Made by a program: the position numbers and the translations under genes. Positions 44,616 to 54,706 of a DNA stretch of 64,000 nucleotides are shown one piece after another. Positions within the stretch are counted from its first letter, which is position 1. Each line of letters opens with the position of its first letter. A model generated the notes under the pieces. It ran no database searches. It was given only the letters and a program-made list of their open reading frames with translations, and was not told the DNA's origin. This DNA is from Kaistia algarum. Its GTDB lineage: Bacteria; Pseudomonadota; Alphaproteobacteria; Rhizobiales; Kaistiaceae. The DNA is taken from positions 1 to 64,000 of the forward strand of contig NZ_JAPKNJ010000005.1 of the NCBI RefSeq assembly GCF_026343945.1, given 5' to 3'.

Positions 44616-44640
44616 GCCGCCGGATTAAATCTTGGAAAGG

Positions 44641-44670
44641 AAAGGCCGGAGGCTCCCCTCCGGCCTTTTT
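44641..44670 (+). terminator. Rho-independent terminator after the cytochrome c gene
   Basis: AAAGGCCGGAGG (44641-44652) pairs perfectly with 44657-44668 around the loop CTCC and runs into TTTTT. This is the clearest intrinsic terminator in the window and separates cytochrome c from the yej operon. Confidence 0.92.
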
Positions 44671-44757
44671 CATGCCGTGATTCTCGGTGGCTTTGGGGGA
44701 GATGGTTGCCCCAGCGGCAATCGCCCCTAAGAATGTCACACTTGTTGCCGGAGAATC

Positions 44758-46626
44758 ATGCCGATGAGAGCCGCCGCCCTGGCCGTCCTGACGACCCTGA
44801 CGCTGCTTGCGCCCGCCGGCGCGGCGTTCTCGTCCGAACCTGTCTGGCGCCACGCCACATCGCTGATCGGCGAGCCGAAATATCCCGAAGGCTTCCAGCA
44901 CTACGACTATGTGAACCCCGACGCGCCGAAAGGCGGGACGCTGCATCAGGCGGCCGTCGGCACTTTCGATAGCTTGAATCCGTACATCGTCCAGGGCGTG
45001 CCCGCGGCAGGACTATCAAGCGTTGGCGGTGGCAATCTCTATGACACGCTGATGGAGACGGCGACGGATCAGGCCTCAACCAATTACGGCCTGCTCGCGG
45101 AAGCCGTGAGCTATCCCGGCGATTTTTCGTGGGCGAAGTTCAGGCTGAACCCCAAAGCAAAATGGCACGATGGTACCCCGATCACACCAGACGATGTTGT
45201 TTGGTCGTTCGAGACGCTGAAGACGCTGAGCCCGATGTACAACAAGTACTACGGCCATGTGACGAAGGCTGAAATCACCGGCGACCGCGAAGTGACATTC
45301 ACTTTTGATCAGCCGGGGAATCGCGAATTGCCGACCATCATGGGTGACCTTGTCGTGCTGCCGAAGCACTGGTGGGAGGGGACCGACGCCAGCGGCAAAA
45401 AGCGCGATATTTCGAAGACGACCCTGGAACCGCCGCTCGGCTCAGGCCCATACAAGATCGAATCGTTCGACCCAAATCGTCAGATTGTATGGACCCGTGT
45501 CACCGACTATTGGGGCAAGGACCTGCCGACCCGCGTCGGTCGCAACAATTTCGACCGCATAGTCTACGACTATTATCGCGATCAGACGGCTGAATTTCAG
45601 GCGTTCAAGAAAGGCGGCCTGGAAGATTTTCGCGCCGAAAACCGGATCGGACGCTGGATGACGGAATACGACTTCCCGGCGGTGAAGAAAGGTGACGTCA
45701 TCAAGAGGGATTTTCCCTATCATTCCTCTGGCCGCATGCAAGGCTACTTCCTCAACATGCGACGCGACAAGTTTGCCGATCCGCGTGTGAGGGAGGCGCT
45801 CAATTACGTCTTTGATTTCGAGACGATGAATCGGACCTTGTTCTTCGACAAATACAAGCGGATCAATAGCTACTTCGCCGGAATCGACCTCGCATCAAGC
45901 GGCCTGCCGCAGGGCAAGGAACTGGAAATCCTTCAAACAGTGAAGGACGAAGTGCCGCCGGAGGTGTTCACGACTCCGTTCGTGGCGCCGGTCAATGACA
46001 ACCCCCAGGCCTTCCGCGACAATCTCCGCAAGGCTGTCGACCTGTTCAAGCAGGCAGGCTGGAACTTCCAGAACAACAAACTCGTCAACGCCAAGACCGG
46101 CGAGCCATTCACGATTGAATTTATCGAGAACGACCCCTCTTACGAGCGAGTGGTCAGCCCCTTCATCGCCAATCTGAAACGCGTGGGCATCGATGCGCGG
46201 CTGCGCATCGTTGACTCGTCGCAATACGTCGAGCGCGTGAACAATTTCGACTTCGACGTTATTTCCTCCGTCATCGGCCAGTCGCAATCGCCCGGCAACG
46301 AACAGCGCGAGATGTGGAGTTCGCAGTCGGCCGACCAGAAAGGCAGCCGCAACTATGCCGGCATCAAGAATCCGGCGATCGACAAGCTGATCGACCGGGT
46401 TTTGTATGCCAAGGACCGCGAGGAGCTCGTCGCCGCAACCCATGCGCTCGACCGCGTGCTGCTGTGGAACTGGTATGTCGTGCCGCAATGGTACAGCGAC
46501 GAGATCCACGTGGCCTATTGGAACAAATTCGGCATCCCCGAGAAGCAACCTGACTACAGCGGCATCGATACCGATTCCTGGTGGATCGATCCGGCCGAGG
46601 AAAAGGCGCTGGGGGCGGCGCCTTGA
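44758..46626 (+). CDS. yejA: YejA-type peptide ABC transporter substrate-binding protein (first copy)
   Basis: This 622-aa periplasmic binding protein of family 5 has a Sec signal peptide (MPMRAAALAVLTTLTLLAPAGA). It carries the YejA-type features YVNPDAPKGGTLHQ, FDSLNPYIVQG, AKWHDGTPITPDDVVWSF, LEPPLGSGPYKI and YYRDQTAEFQAFKKGG. It is the first gene of a five-subunit operon, directly followed by a paralogue. GC content is lower than in its neighbours: 45121-45180 has 32 G/C in 60 bases against 38 in 47461-47520. In Agrobacterium a related system with YepA imports muropeptides, so peptides of cell-wall origin are a likely cargo. The family also takes up microcin C-type peptides in E. coli. 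Confidence 0.9.
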   Translation: MPMRAAALAVLTTLTLLAPAGAAFSSEPVWRHATSLIGEPKYPEGFQHYDYVNPDAPKGGTLHQAAVGTFDSLNPYIVQGVPAAGLSSVGGGNLYDTLMETATDQASTNYGLLAEAVSYPGDFSWAKFRLNPKAKWHDGTPITPDDVVWSFETLKTLSPMYNKYYGHVTKAEITGDREVTFTFDQPGNRELPTIMGDLVVLPKHWWEGTDASGKKRDISKTTLEPPLGSGPYKIESFDPNRQIVWTRVTDYWGKDLPTRVGRNNFDRIVYDYYRDQTAEFQAFKKGGLEDFRAENRIGRWMTEYDFPAVKKGDVIKRDFPYHSSGRMQGYFLNMRRDKFADPRVREALNYVFDFETMNRTLFFDKYKRINSYFAGIDLASSGLPQGKELEILQTVKDEVPPEVFTTPFVAPVNDNPQAFRDNLRKAVDLFKQAGWNFQNNKLVNAKTGEPFTIEFIENDPSYERVVSPFIANLKRVGIDARLRIVDSSQYVERVNNFDFDVISSVIGQSQSPGNEQREMWSSQSADQKGSRNYAGIKNPAIDKLIDRVLYAKDREELVAATHALDRVLLWNWYVVPQWYSDEIHVAYWNKFGIPEKQPDYSGIDTDSWWIDPAEEKALGAAP

Positions 46627-48500
46627 TGCGGGTCACTCCGACACGGCGCCACTTCCTCGCCGGCAGCGCGACGCTCGCGCTGTCGCCGCTTCTGCCTTCG
46701 ACATTCGCGCACGCTGAGCAGCCAGCGCCGCGTCACGGATTCTCCGTCTTCGGGGAGCTGAAATATCCGGCCGACTTCAAGAACTTCGCCTATGTCCTGC
46801 CCGATGCGCCGAAGGGCGGCAGCTTCGTCTTTTCGGCCCCCAACTGGTACTACAACCAGGGGCCGAACACCTTCAACACGCTGAACGGCTACACCTTCAA
46901 GGGAGACGCTCCGCCGAGGGTGGAACTCACCTTTGACACGCTGATGACCGCCGCCCTCGACGAACCGGATTCGGTTTATGGCCTCGTGGCCGAAAGCGTC
47001 ACCGTCTCGGCCGATCGCAACCGCTACACCTTCACGCTGCGCGGCAATGTGCGCTTCCATGACGGCTCGCCCCTGACGGCGGAGGACGTCGCCTTTTCCT
47101 TCCAGCTCCTGAAGGACAAGGGCCATCCGGATATTTCGCAGGCGATCCGCGAGATGACCGATGTCCGCGCCAATGGGTTGCGCGACCTCGTCGTCACCTT
47201 CTCGGGCAAGCAGAGCGCCAAGACCCCGCTCATCGTCGCCTCCACCTTGCCGATCTTTTCCAAAGCCTATTATTCCACGCGCGATTTCGAAGCCTCGACG
47301 ATGGAGCCTCCGCTCGGCTCGGGCCCTTACAGGATCGCGGCCGTCAATGCCGGCCGGTCGATCGTCTATGAGCGGGTCCAGGACTATTGGGGACGCGATC
47401 TTCCCGTCGCCGTCGGAACGGGCAATTTCGACCGTATCCGGCTCGAGTTCTACCAGGACGAGGATGTCGAGTTCGAGGCCTTCGCCAAGGGCGAGCTCAC
47501 CTGGCGCGAGGAGTTCTCCTCGAAGAATTGGGCAACGCGCTACAATTTCCCGGCGATCGTCGATGGCCGCGTGAAGAAACCGCCCTTCCCGGCCGAGCGC
47601 CGCGCCGACATGTATGGCTGGTTCTTCAATCTGCGGCGGCCGCAATTCTCCGATCCGCGCACGCGTCAGGCGATCGGCCTCGTCTTCGATTTTCCCTGGG
47701 CCAACAAGAACCTGTTCTATGGGCTCTACAAGCGATCGGCCTCGTTCTTCGACGGTTCCGATTTCGCCGCCTCCGGCCTGCCGAGTCCGGCCGAGCTGGC
47801 GCTGCTCGAACCGTTCCGCGCGGAACTGCCGGCCGCGATCTTCACCGATGCGCCGTTCACGCTGCCGGAATCCGACGGCAGTGGCCGAGATCGCAAGCAA
47901 TTGCGAGCCGCTTCCGCGCTTCTGGCCGAGGCTGGATGGAAGCGCGACGGCGCGAAGCTCGTCCGCGAGGACGGCACCCGCCTGACGGCCGAATTCCTGA
48001 TCCAGACCCAGGCCTTCGAACGCGTGCTGGCGCCGCTGATCGACAATCTGAAGGCGATCGGCGTCGACGCGACCATGCGCCTCGTCGATGCGACGCAGTA
48101 TCAGCGCCGCAAGAACGATTTCGATTTCGACATCATGGCCTATCGCAACATGTTCGATGCGACGCCGATCGACGGGATCGAGCAGCTCTTCGGCTCGGTC
48201 AGCGCCGACACGCCTAGCGGCTCCAACCTCTCCGGCGTCAAGAACAAGGTCGTGGACGCGCTCGTGACCAAAGCGGGCGCCGTGACGAGCCGCGACGAAC
48301 TCGTGACCGTGCTTCGCGCGCTCGACCGCGTACTGCGCTCGCAGCAGATCTGGTTCCCCGCCTGGGGATCGGACGAGCACCGCGTCGCTGCCTGGGACAT
48401 GTTCGGCTGGCCCGAGGTGAAGCCGGATTACGGCTTCTCGCCGGAAATGATGTGGTGGGTCGACGCCGACAAGGCCGTCGCGATCGGCAAGGCGGACTGA
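46626..48500 (+). CDS. YejA/YepA-type peptide ABC transporter substrate-binding protein (second copy)
   Basis: This 624-aa family 5 binding protein is a diverged paralogue of the previous gene. It shares FGELKYPADFKNFAY, PDAPKGGSFVF, VRFHDGSPLTAEDVAFSF and MEPPLGSGPYRI. Unlike its neighbour it starts with a twin-arginine signal (TRRHFLAGSATLALSPLL), implying export after folding. ATG 46626 overlaps the previous stop by one base (TGATG). Two binding proteins for one YejBEF core suggests two cargo classes or an affinity split. It may correspond to YepA of Agrobacterium; I cannot confirm that without alignment. Confidence 0.88.
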   Translation: MRVTPTRRHFLAGSATLALSPLLPSTFAHAEQPAPRHGFSVFGELKYPADFKNFAYVLPDAPKGGSFVFSAPNWYYNQGPNTFNTLNGYTFKGDAPPRVELTFDTLMTAALDEPDSVYGLVAESVTVSADRNRYTFTLRGNVRFHDGSPLTAEDVAFSFQLLKDKGHPDISQAIREMTDVRANGLRDLVVTFSGKQSAKTPLIVASTLPIFSKAYYSTRDFEASTMEPPLGSGPYRIAAVNAGRSIVYERVQDYWGRDLPVAVGTGNFDRIRLEFYQDEDVEFEAFAKGELTWREEFSSKNWATRYNFPAIVDGRVKKPPFPAERRADMYGWFFNLRRPQFSDPRTRQAIGLVFDFPWANKNLFYGLYKRSASFFDGSDFAASGLPSPAELALLEPFRAELPAAIFTDAPFTLPESDGSGRDRKQLRAASALLAEAGWKRDGAKLVREDGTRLTAEFLIQTQAFERVLAPLIDNLKAIGVDATMRLVDATQYQRRKNDFDFDIMAYRNMFDATPIDGIEQLFGSVSADTPSGSNLSGVKNKVVDALVTKAGAVTSRDELVTVLRALDRVLRSQQIWFPAWGSDEHRVAAWDMFGWPEVKPDYGFSPEMMWWVDADKAVAIGKAD

Positions 48501-48503
48501 ACC

Positions 48504-49610
48504 ATGGGTGCCTATATCCTCCGCCGCGTGCTGCTGATGATCCCGACCATATTCGGCATCATGGCAATCAGCTTCGCGGTGATCCAGTTCGCGCCGGGTG
48601 GCCCGGTCGAGCGCGTCATCGCCCAGCTATCGGGCAACGACATTTCCGGCTCCGAGCGGATTTCCGGCGGCGGGGGCGATCCCGGAACGCGGGGCCAGGA
48701 CCAGCTCGGCGGCGGCCCGATCAATTCCAAATATCGCGGCGCACAGGGCCTCGACCCGGAATTCATCGCCAAGCTGGAGAAGCAGTTCGGCTTTGACAAG
48801 CCGCCGCTGGAGCGTTTCGGCCTGCTTTTGTGGAACTATGCCCGCTTCGATTTCGGCCAGAGCTATTTCCGCTCGATCTCGGTCATCGACCTGATCAAGG
48901 AAAAGCTGCCGGTCTCGATCACGCTCGGCCTCTGGATGACGCTGCTCTCCTATGGCATCTCAATCCCGCTCGGCGTGGCCAAGGCGGTTCGCGACGGCTC
49001 CAAGTTCGACATCTGGACGTCTGCGGTGATCATCGTGGGCTATGCGATTCCCGGCTTCCTCTTCGCCATCCTGCTGCTGGTGCTCTTCGCCGGCGGCAGC
49101 TTCCTCGACTGGTTCCCGCTAAGGGGCCTGACTTCCGACAATTGGGCCAGCCTTTCCCCTGGCGGCAAGGCCATCGACTATCTCTGGCACATCACGCTGC
49201 CGATCATCGCCATGTCGCTTTCGGCGTTCGCGACGACGACGCTTCTGACCAAGAACTCGTTCCTCGACGAGATCCGCAAGCAATATGTCGTCACCGCCAG
49301 AGCCAAGGGCCTCACCGAAAATCGGGTGCTTTATGGCCATGTCTTCCGCAACGCGATGCTGATCGTGATCGCCGGCTTTCCAAGCGCCTTCCTCGGCGCC
49401 TTCTTCGCCGGCTCGCTGCTGATCGAGCAGATCTTCTCGCTCGATGGCCTCGGCCTGCTCGGCTATGAATCCGTGCTCGGCCGCGACTATCCCGTGGTGT
49501 TCGCGACGCTTTACGTGTTCTCGCTGGTCGGGCTGGTGCTCGGACTGCTGTCCGACCTCATCTACACCTGGGTCGATCCGCGGATCGATTTCGAACGGCG
49601 GGAGGTCTGA
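48504..49610 (+). CDS. yejB: Peptide ABC transporter permease YejB
   Basis: This is a 368-aa inner-membrane permease of the DppB/OppB class. It starts [20 protein letters not shown] and has a Gly-rich periplasmic insert (about residues 50-80) typical of YejB. The EAA loop ([32 protein letters not shown]) binds the ATPase. Four bases separate it from the binding-protein stop. It pairs with YejE. Confidence 0.94.
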   Translation: MGAYILRRVLLMIPTIFGIMAISFAVIQFAPGGPVERVIAQLSGNDISGSERISGGGGDPGTRGQDQLGGGPINSKYRGAQGLDPEFIAKLEKQFGFDKPPLERFGLLLWNYARFDFGQSYFRSISVIDLIKEKLPVSITLGLWMTLLSYGISIPLGVAKAVRDGSKFDIWTSAVIIVGYAIPGFLFAILLLVLFAGGSFLDWFPLRGLTSDNWASLSPGGKAIDYLWHITLPIIAMSLSAFATTTLLTKNSFLDEIRKQYVVTARAKGLTENRVLYGHVFRNAMLIVIAGFPSAFLGAFFAGSLLIEQIFSLDGLGLLGYESVLGRDYPVVFATLYVFSLVGLVLGLLSDLIYTWVDPRIDFERREV

Positions 49611-49612
49611 CC

Positions 49613-50749
49613 ATGACCGATGCCGCCTTTGCCCCGACAGTGCCCGAAAAGCGTCCGTTGCTGTCGCCGATGAACCAGCGCCGCTGGCGCATCTTCCGCC
49701 ATCACCGGCGGGGTTATCTCTCGCTCTGGCTGTTTCTCGGCCTGTTCGGGCTGACGCTGATCTCGAATTTCATCGCCAACGACCGGCCGATCCTCGTCTC
49801 CTACAAGGGCGAGCTGCTGATGCCCGTCTTCACCGATTATCCGGAGGAGAAGTTCGGCGGCTTCCTCGCGACGACGAATTTCCGCGACCCCTTCATCCAG
49901 GATGAAGTTCGCGCGAATGGCTGGATGCTCTGGCCGCCGATCCGCTATTCCTACAACACCGTCAACAACGAAATGTCGATGCCGGCGCCCGCCAAGCCCT
50001 GGTGGATGATCCCGGCCGACCAGCGTTGCACCGCCTATCCGCAAGGCGCGACCGATCCCAACTGCACGCTCGGCAATTTCAACTGGCTCGGCACCGACGA
50101 CCAGGGCCGAGACGTGGTGGCACGCCTGCTCTACGGCGTGCGCATATCCGTGCTGTTCGGCCTGATCCTGACCGTTCTTTCCTCGGTCATCGGCATCGCG
50201 GCGGGCGCGATCCAGGGCTATTTCGGCGGCTGGATCGATTTGATCATGCAGCGCTTCATCGAGATTTGGACGTCGCTGCCCGAGCTCTACATCCTGCTGA
50301 TCATCGCCTCCATCCTGGTGCCGAGCTTCTGGATATTGCTGCTGATCCTGCTCTCCTTCAATTGGGTCCGGCTGGTCGGGCTCGTGCGCGCCGAATTTCT
50401 CCGGGCCCGCAATTTCGAATATGTCCGCGCCGCGCGCGCGCTCGGCGTCGGCAACCGCACGATCATCATCCGCCATGTGCTGCCAAATGCCATGGTCGCG
50501 ACGCTGACCTTCCTGCCCTTCATCCTGAACGGCTCGATCACGACGCTGACCTCGCTCGATTTCCTCGGCTTCGGCCTGCCGCCTGGTTCTGCCTCGCTTG
50601 GCGAATTGCTGGCGCAGGGCCGCAACAACCTTCAAGCGCCCTGGCTCGGCCTCACCGGCTTCATCGTGATCTCGCTGCTGCTGAGCCTCCTGGTTTTTAT
50701 CGGCGAGGCCGTCCGCGACGCGTTCGACCCGAGAAAGACGTTCAGTTGA
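49613..50749 (+). CDS. yejE: Peptide ABC transporter permease YejE
   Basis: This is a 378-aa permease of the DppC/OppC class. It begins with RRWRIFRHHRRGYLSLWLF and has a long periplasmic loop (about residues 55-150) found in YejE, then GTDDQGRDVVARLLYGVRIS and the EAA loop EYVRAARALGVGNRTIIIRHVLPNAM. It starts 2 nt after yejB and its stop overlaps the ATPase start by one base. Confidence 0.94.
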   Translation: MTDAAFAPTVPEKRPLLSPMNQRRWRIFRHHRRGYLSLWLFLGLFGLTLISNFIANDRPILVSYKGELLMPVFTDYPEEKFGGFLATTNFRDPFIQDEVRANGWMLWPPIRYSYNTVNNEMSMPAPAKPWWMIPADQRCTAYPQGATDPNCTLGNFNWLGTDDQGRDVVARLLYGVRISVLFGLILTVLSSVIGIAAGAIQGYFGGWIDLIMQRFIEIWTSLPELYILLIIASILVPSFWILLLILLSFNWVRLVGLVRAEFLRARNFEYVRAARALGVGNRTIIIRHVLPNAMVATLTFLPFILNGSITTLTSLDFLGFGLPPGSASLGELLAQGRNNLQAPWLGLTGFIVISLLLSLLVFIGEAVRDAFDPRKTFS

Positions 50750-52413
50750 TGAGTGTGCCAAACAACAGCCACACGGACGCGACCGGCACTCCCCTCCTCA
50801 CCGTCGACAATCTCCACGTCGACTTCGTCCAGGACGGCAAGCGTAGTGTTGCCGTCGATGGCGTGTCCTTCACGGTCGGGCGCGGCGAAACCGTCGCGGT
50901 GGTGGGTGAATCCGGCTCCGGCAAGTCCGTCACCGCCCTCTCTGTCTTGAAGCTCCTGCCCTATCCGTCCGCCGAGCATCCGGAGGGTGGGCGCATCCTG
51001 TTCGACGGCGAGGATCTCCTGACCGCGTCGGACAAGGCATTGCGCAAGGTCCGTGGCAACCGGATATCGATGATCTTCCAGGAGCCGATGTCGTCGCTGA
51101 ACCCGCTGCACACCGTGGAGCGGCAGATCGGCGAGATATTGTCGGTGCATCGAGGGCTGACGGGAAATAAGGCGCGCAGCCGGATTCTGGAACTCTTGAA
51201 CGAAGTCGGCATACGCGATGCCGAGAAGCGGCTCGGCGCCTATCCGCACCAGCTCTCCGGCGGCCAGCGCCAGCGCGTCATGATCGCCATGGCGCTCGCC
51301 AATGAGCCGGAACTCCTCATCGCCGACGAGCCCACCACCGCGCTCGACGTGACCGTGCAGGCGCAGATCCTGGAGCTCCTGAAACAGATCCAGCTGCGGC
51401 GACAGATGGCGCTGCTGTTCATCACGCATGATCTCGGTATCGTCCGTCGAATTGCCGACCGCGTCTGCGTCATGACCCAAGGTAGGATCGTCGAGCAGGG
51501 ACCGACGCGCGAAATCTTTGCTCATCCGCAGAACGCCTATACGCGGCACCTGCTCGCCGCCGAACCGAAGGGCGAACCGCCTTCCACCGATGTCATGGCG
51601 CCCGTCGTCGTCGCCGCCGACGACCTCAAAGTCTGGTTCCCAATCAAGGCCGGTTTGCTCCGAAAAACAGTCGACTATGTGAAGGCGGTCGATGGCATCG
51701 ACATCGTGGTGCGGCGCGGCCAGACGCTCGGCGTCGTCGGCGAGAGCGGTTCGGGCAAGACGACGCTCGGCCTTGCGATCATGCGGTTGATTTCCTCCAA
51801 GGGGGCCATCCGTTTCAACGGCAACCAGATCGACGGTCTGGGATTCCACGCGATGCGGCCGCTTCGCCGAAACATGCAGATCGTCTTCCAGGACCCCTTC
51901 GGCTCGCTGTCGCCGCGTCTCTCGGTCGCCGAGATCATCGCGGAGGGATTGCAGGTGCACGAACCGGCGCTGTCCGCAGCGAACCGCGAGAAGCGGGTCG
52001 CGAAAGCGTTGGAAGAGGTCGGGCTCGATCCCGCCAGTCGCCACCGTTACCCGCACGAATTCTCCGGCGGCCAGCGCCAGCGCATAGCGGTGGCCCGCGC
52101 CATCGTGCTCGAGCCGGAATTCATCATGCTGGATGAGCCGACCTCAGCGCTCGACATGTCTGTGCAGGCGCAGGTCGTGGACCTCCTGCGCGACCTGCAG
52201 CGCCGACGCGGCCTCGCTTATCTCTTCATCAGCCACGATCTCAAGGTCGTTCGGGCCCTGGCGAACGAAGTCATGGTCATGCGCAACGGCAAGGTCGTCG
52301 AACGCGGCTCGGCGCAGCAGATCTTCACCGAACCGCAGTCCGACTATACGCGCGCGCTCATAGCCGCCGCCTTCTCCATCAAGGCCGCGCCCGAGGGGGT
52401 GGTATCGCAATGA
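50749..52413 (+). CDS. yejF: Peptide ABC transporter ATP-binding protein YejF (two ABC domains)
   Basis: This 554-aa protein has two complete nucleotide-binding domains, as in YejF. Domain 1 has Walker [11 protein letters not shown], signature LSGGQRQRV and [10 protein letters not shown]; domain 2 has [19 protein letters not shown] and [10 protein letters not shown]. Both appear catalytically intact. The frame extends upstream of the start, but ATG 50749 overlaps the yejE stop (TGATG). The stop overlaps the reductase gene start by 4 nt. Confidence 0.94.
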   Translation: MSVPNNSHTDATGTPLLTVDNLHVDFVQDGKRSVAVDGVSFTVGRGETVAVVGESGSGKSVTALSVLKLLPYPSAEHPEGGRILFDGEDLLTASDKALRKVRGNRISMIFQEPMSSLNPLHTVERQIGEILSVHRGLTGNKARSRILELLNEVGIRDAEKRLGAYPHQLSGGQRQRVMIAMALANEPELLIADEPTTALDVTVQAQILELLKQIQLRRQMALLFITHDLGIVRRIADRVCVMTQGRIVEQGPTREIFAHPQNAYTRHLLAAEPKGEPPSTDVMAPVVVAADDLKVWFPIKAGLLRKTVDYVKAVDGIDIVVRRGQTLGVVGESGSGKTTLGLAIMRLISSKGAIRFNGNQIDGLGFHAMRPLRRNMQIVFQDPFGSLSPRLSVAEIIAEGLQVHEPALSAANREKRVAKALEEVGLDPASRHRYPHEFSGGQRQRIAVARAIVLEPEFIMLDEPTSALDMSVQAQVVDLLRDLQRRRGLAYLFISHDLKVVRALANEVMVMRNGKVVERGSAQQIFTEPQSDYTRALIAAAFSIKAAPEGVVSQ

Positions 52414-53372
52414 CCGGGTCGAACAAGCTTCCTGGCGTCCTGATCGCTTCGGGTCCCTGGCAGGCCGAGCCTTGGGCGGATCCCTTCCGCCGTCACCAGC
52501 CGCAACGCCCGCTCATGATCTGGCCCGATGTGCCCGATCCGGGCGCGGTGCATTACGTCCTCGCCTGGAAGCCGCCATCCGAGGCATTCCGCGACCTGCC
52601 AAACCTCAGGGCGATCTTTTCGCTGGGCGCCGGCGTCGACCATATCGTCCATGTGCCGGATCTGCCGAAGGTCCCGGTCACGAGGCTGGTCGACGGTGAC
52701 CTCGCCCAGCGGATGAATGAGTGGGTGGTGCTGCAGGTGCTGCTGCATCACCGCCAGCATCTGGCCTATGCCCGGCAGCAGGCGGCAAGTCTCTGGCGGG
52801 AGATTGCGCAGCCGGCCGCACCGGAAGTGCGGGTGGGGATCATGGGTTATGGCGAGCTTGGCCGAGCCGCCGTCTCGGTCCTCCGCCCGCTTGGCTTCAA
52901 CCTCGCCGCCTGGAGCCGGACACCCAAGGACGACGCGGACATCCAGACCTATTCCGGCCAGGATGGCCTGACGCCGTTCCTGGCGCGCACCGACATATTG
53001 GTCGTGCTCCTGCCGTTGACGGACGAGACCCGGGGCATCCTGAACCGTTCACTGTTCGAACGGCTGGCCAGGAACGGCCCTCTCGGCGGCGGCGTGGTGA
53101 TCAATGCCGGTCGCGGCGGTCTGCAAGTCGAAGCCGACCTGATCCAGGCGCTCGACGCCGGGTATCTTGTCGGCGCAAGCCTCGACGTCTTCGAACCAGA
53201 GCCACTACCCTCGTCGAGCCCGCTATGGCTACACCCAAAGGTGGTCATGACGCCCCATGTCGCCGCGACAAGCGAGGCCGATATCCAAGCGGACGTGATC
53301 TTCCGCGCCATTCGCGACTTCGAGGCCGGCCAGCCGTTGCGCAACGTCGTCGACGTCAGCCGGCAATATTGA
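52410..53372 (+). CDS. D-isomer-specific 2-hydroxyacid dehydrogenase, GhrA-like
   Basis: This 320-aa NAD(P)-dependent reductase has the family pattern GVDHIVHVPDLP, VGIMGYGELGRAAVSVLRPLGF, the VINAGRGGLQVEADLIQAL region with catalytic Arg nearby, DVFEPEPLPSSSPLW and PHVAA with the catalytic His. The closest role is glyoxylate/hydroxypyruvate reductase A. Translational coupling to yejF (ATGA) is odd for a transport operon. A job in processing a 2-oxoacid or hydroxyacid released by the cargo (for example a D-lactyl group of muramic acid) is speculative. Confidence 0.87.
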   Translation: MTGSNKLPGVLIASGPWQAEPWADPFRRHQPQRPLMIWPDVPDPGAVHYVLAWKPPSEAFRDLPNLRAIFSLGAGVDHIVHVPDLPKVPVTRLVDGDLAQRMNEWVVLQVLLHHRQHLAYARQQAASLWREIAQPAAPEVRVGIMGYGELGRAAVSVLRPLGFNLAAWSRTPKDDADIQTYSGQDGLTPFLARTDILVVLLPLTDETRGILNRSLFERLARNGPLGGGVVINAGRGGLQVEADLIQALDAGYLVGASLDVFEPEPLPSSSPLWLHPKVVMTPHVAATSEADIQADVIFRAIRDFEAGQPLRNVVDVSRQY

Positions 53373-53400
53373 AGAACCGCGAGTCACGAAGGCCGCGCGC

Positions 53401-54279
53401 TCACACCGGTCTGCGGATTGCGATCGGCGCGCCGCTGGTCGCGGCGATGCGATGCAGTGCGCCTGTCAGAGGCTCGCAAACAACTTCCATGTGGTAGCCG
53501 CTCGCATGCAGCAGCGTATCGGCATCCTGCAACATGCCGATGTGCCCCTTCCAGGCGATCAGATCGCCTCGGCGTAGCGAGGCAAGATCGGCCGGATCGA
53601 GCGCCTCTCCGAGACCCGCCGCCTGCTGGTCCGAATCGCGCGGCGCGGCGATGCCGATTTCCGCCAGCGCCAATTGCACGAGTCCCGAACAGTCGATGCC
53701 GAGGCTGGTACGTCCACCCCAGAGATAGGGGACATGCAGGAAGCGTTCGGCGACTGTCACGAAATCTTGGGTCTCCCTTGCTTCCAGCGGTGCGAGATGA
53801 CGCGAAACGACCGCTCCGGCGCCGCCGGCCAGCAACGAGAAGACCGTGCCCCGCGTCTCTGTCTCGCCGGTGATCGCGAGCCGAGAACCGAGCGACAGCG
53901 CGCCGATCGGGGGCAGTTTCATATCCGCCGCCGGATAGAGAAACGTCCGCAATGCGGTGACCCGGTGCGTCGGCGACGGCTGCATCGGCGCGAGCGCCTC
54001 GGAGGCGACATATCCGACATAGGAATCGGTATCGAGCTGGATCCAGGCCCAGCCCTCTATCGTCTCCTCGAAGACAAGGGCGCCCTCCCCCATCAACGCC
54101 TCGCTGTCGATGGGAGCATCCGATCGCGGTGCACGCCGTATCGGTGTCGACGGCAAGCCGATACGCATCGGCCGTCCCTCGACGAAGCGCGCAGCGCTGA
54201 CGCGACCATCCAACCGCCGATCGGCGAGATCGGGACGGACGGCGTTGACGCGGCGATCGAGTTCCCGGGCTTCGCTCAC
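53401..54279 (-). CDS. Cytosolic SH3-NlpC/P60 endopeptidase
   Basis: This 292-aa protein has two SH3b-like domains (about residues 65-100 and 112-165) and a C-terminal NlpC/P60 cysteine peptidase with YLWGGRTSLGIDCSGLV (Cys197), KGHIGML (His246) and LLHASG (His258). No signal peptide or membrane helix is present, so it acts in the cytoplasm. That arrangement matches YkfC-type gamma-D-glutamyl-L-diamino acid endopeptidases of murein peptide recycling. The GTG start at 54279 overlaps the marR stop (GTGA). With the M17 peptidase upstream it could dismantle peptides brought in by the Yej importer. Confidence 0.86.
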   Translation of the reverse strand: MSEARELDRRVNAVRPDLADRRLDGRVSAARFVEGRPMRIGLPSTPIRRAPRSDAPIDSEALMGEGALVFEETIEGWAWIQLDTDSYVGYVASEALAPMQPSPTHRVTALRTFLYPAADMKLPPIGALSLGSRLAITGETETRGTVFSLLAGGAGAVVSRHLAPLEARETQDFVTVAERFLHVPYLWGGRTSLGIDCSGLVQLALAEIGIAAPRDSDQQAAGLGEALDPADLASLRRGDLIAWKGHIGMLQDADTLLHASGYHMEVVCEPLTGALHRIAATSGAPIAIRRPV

Positions 54280-54626
54280 GGTGGCAGTTCCTTGTGGCGG
54301 GCGATGATGATGTCGCCGAGACGCTCGACGGCAAGCGCACCGGCGACGGTACGCTGGATGACGACATTGCGGCGATCGGCCGGATCGCGATGGCGCGACA
54401 CCAGACCGAGGCGCCCCATCGTGTCGAGCGCCCGCGTGATCGCCGGCTTGGTCACGCCAAGCTTTTCAGCCAGTCCGCGCACGGTATGCGGCGGCATGTC
54501 GAGATAGACCGTCAACAGCACGGCCATTTGCCGCGCCGAGAGATCGTGCTCGCCGTCACGGACGAGATCGAAGGTCACATCGTGCCAGAGACGCAGCGCC
54601 TGCGACGGGCGCAACTCGGCGGGCAT
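54276..54626 (-). CDS. MarR family transcriptional regulator
   Basis: The start at ATG 54626 gives a 116-aa protein (MPAELRPSQALRLWHDVTF); a longer frame upstream runs over the aminopeptidase end and lacks the family fold. The winged helix is clear: MAVLLTVYLDMPPHTVRGLAEKLGVTKPAITRALDTMGRLGLVSRHRDPADRRN, with the DPxDRR wing. It is short for MarR (usually about 140-150 aa). It lies between two peptidase genes and is coupled to the NlpC/P60 gene, so it may regulate them. Confidence 0.84.
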   Translation of the reverse strand: MPAELRPSQALRLWHDVTFDLVRDGEHDLSARQMAVLLTVYLDMPPHTVRGLAEKLGVTKPAITRALDTMGRLGLVSRHRDPADRRNVVIQRTVAGALAVERLGDIIIARHKELPP

Positions 54627-54706
54627 GAACGGCTCCGGAGCCAGAGCAAACCGAATTCGTTTCGGAACCGTTCCATTTAGCCGCAAAGCCGTTCCGGCGA
54701 CAAGGC

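Noticed and set aside
46554..48380. A 608-codon minus-strand frame over the second binding protein
   Set aside because: Long antisense frames are common at this GC content; the plus-strand product is a clear family 5 binding protein.
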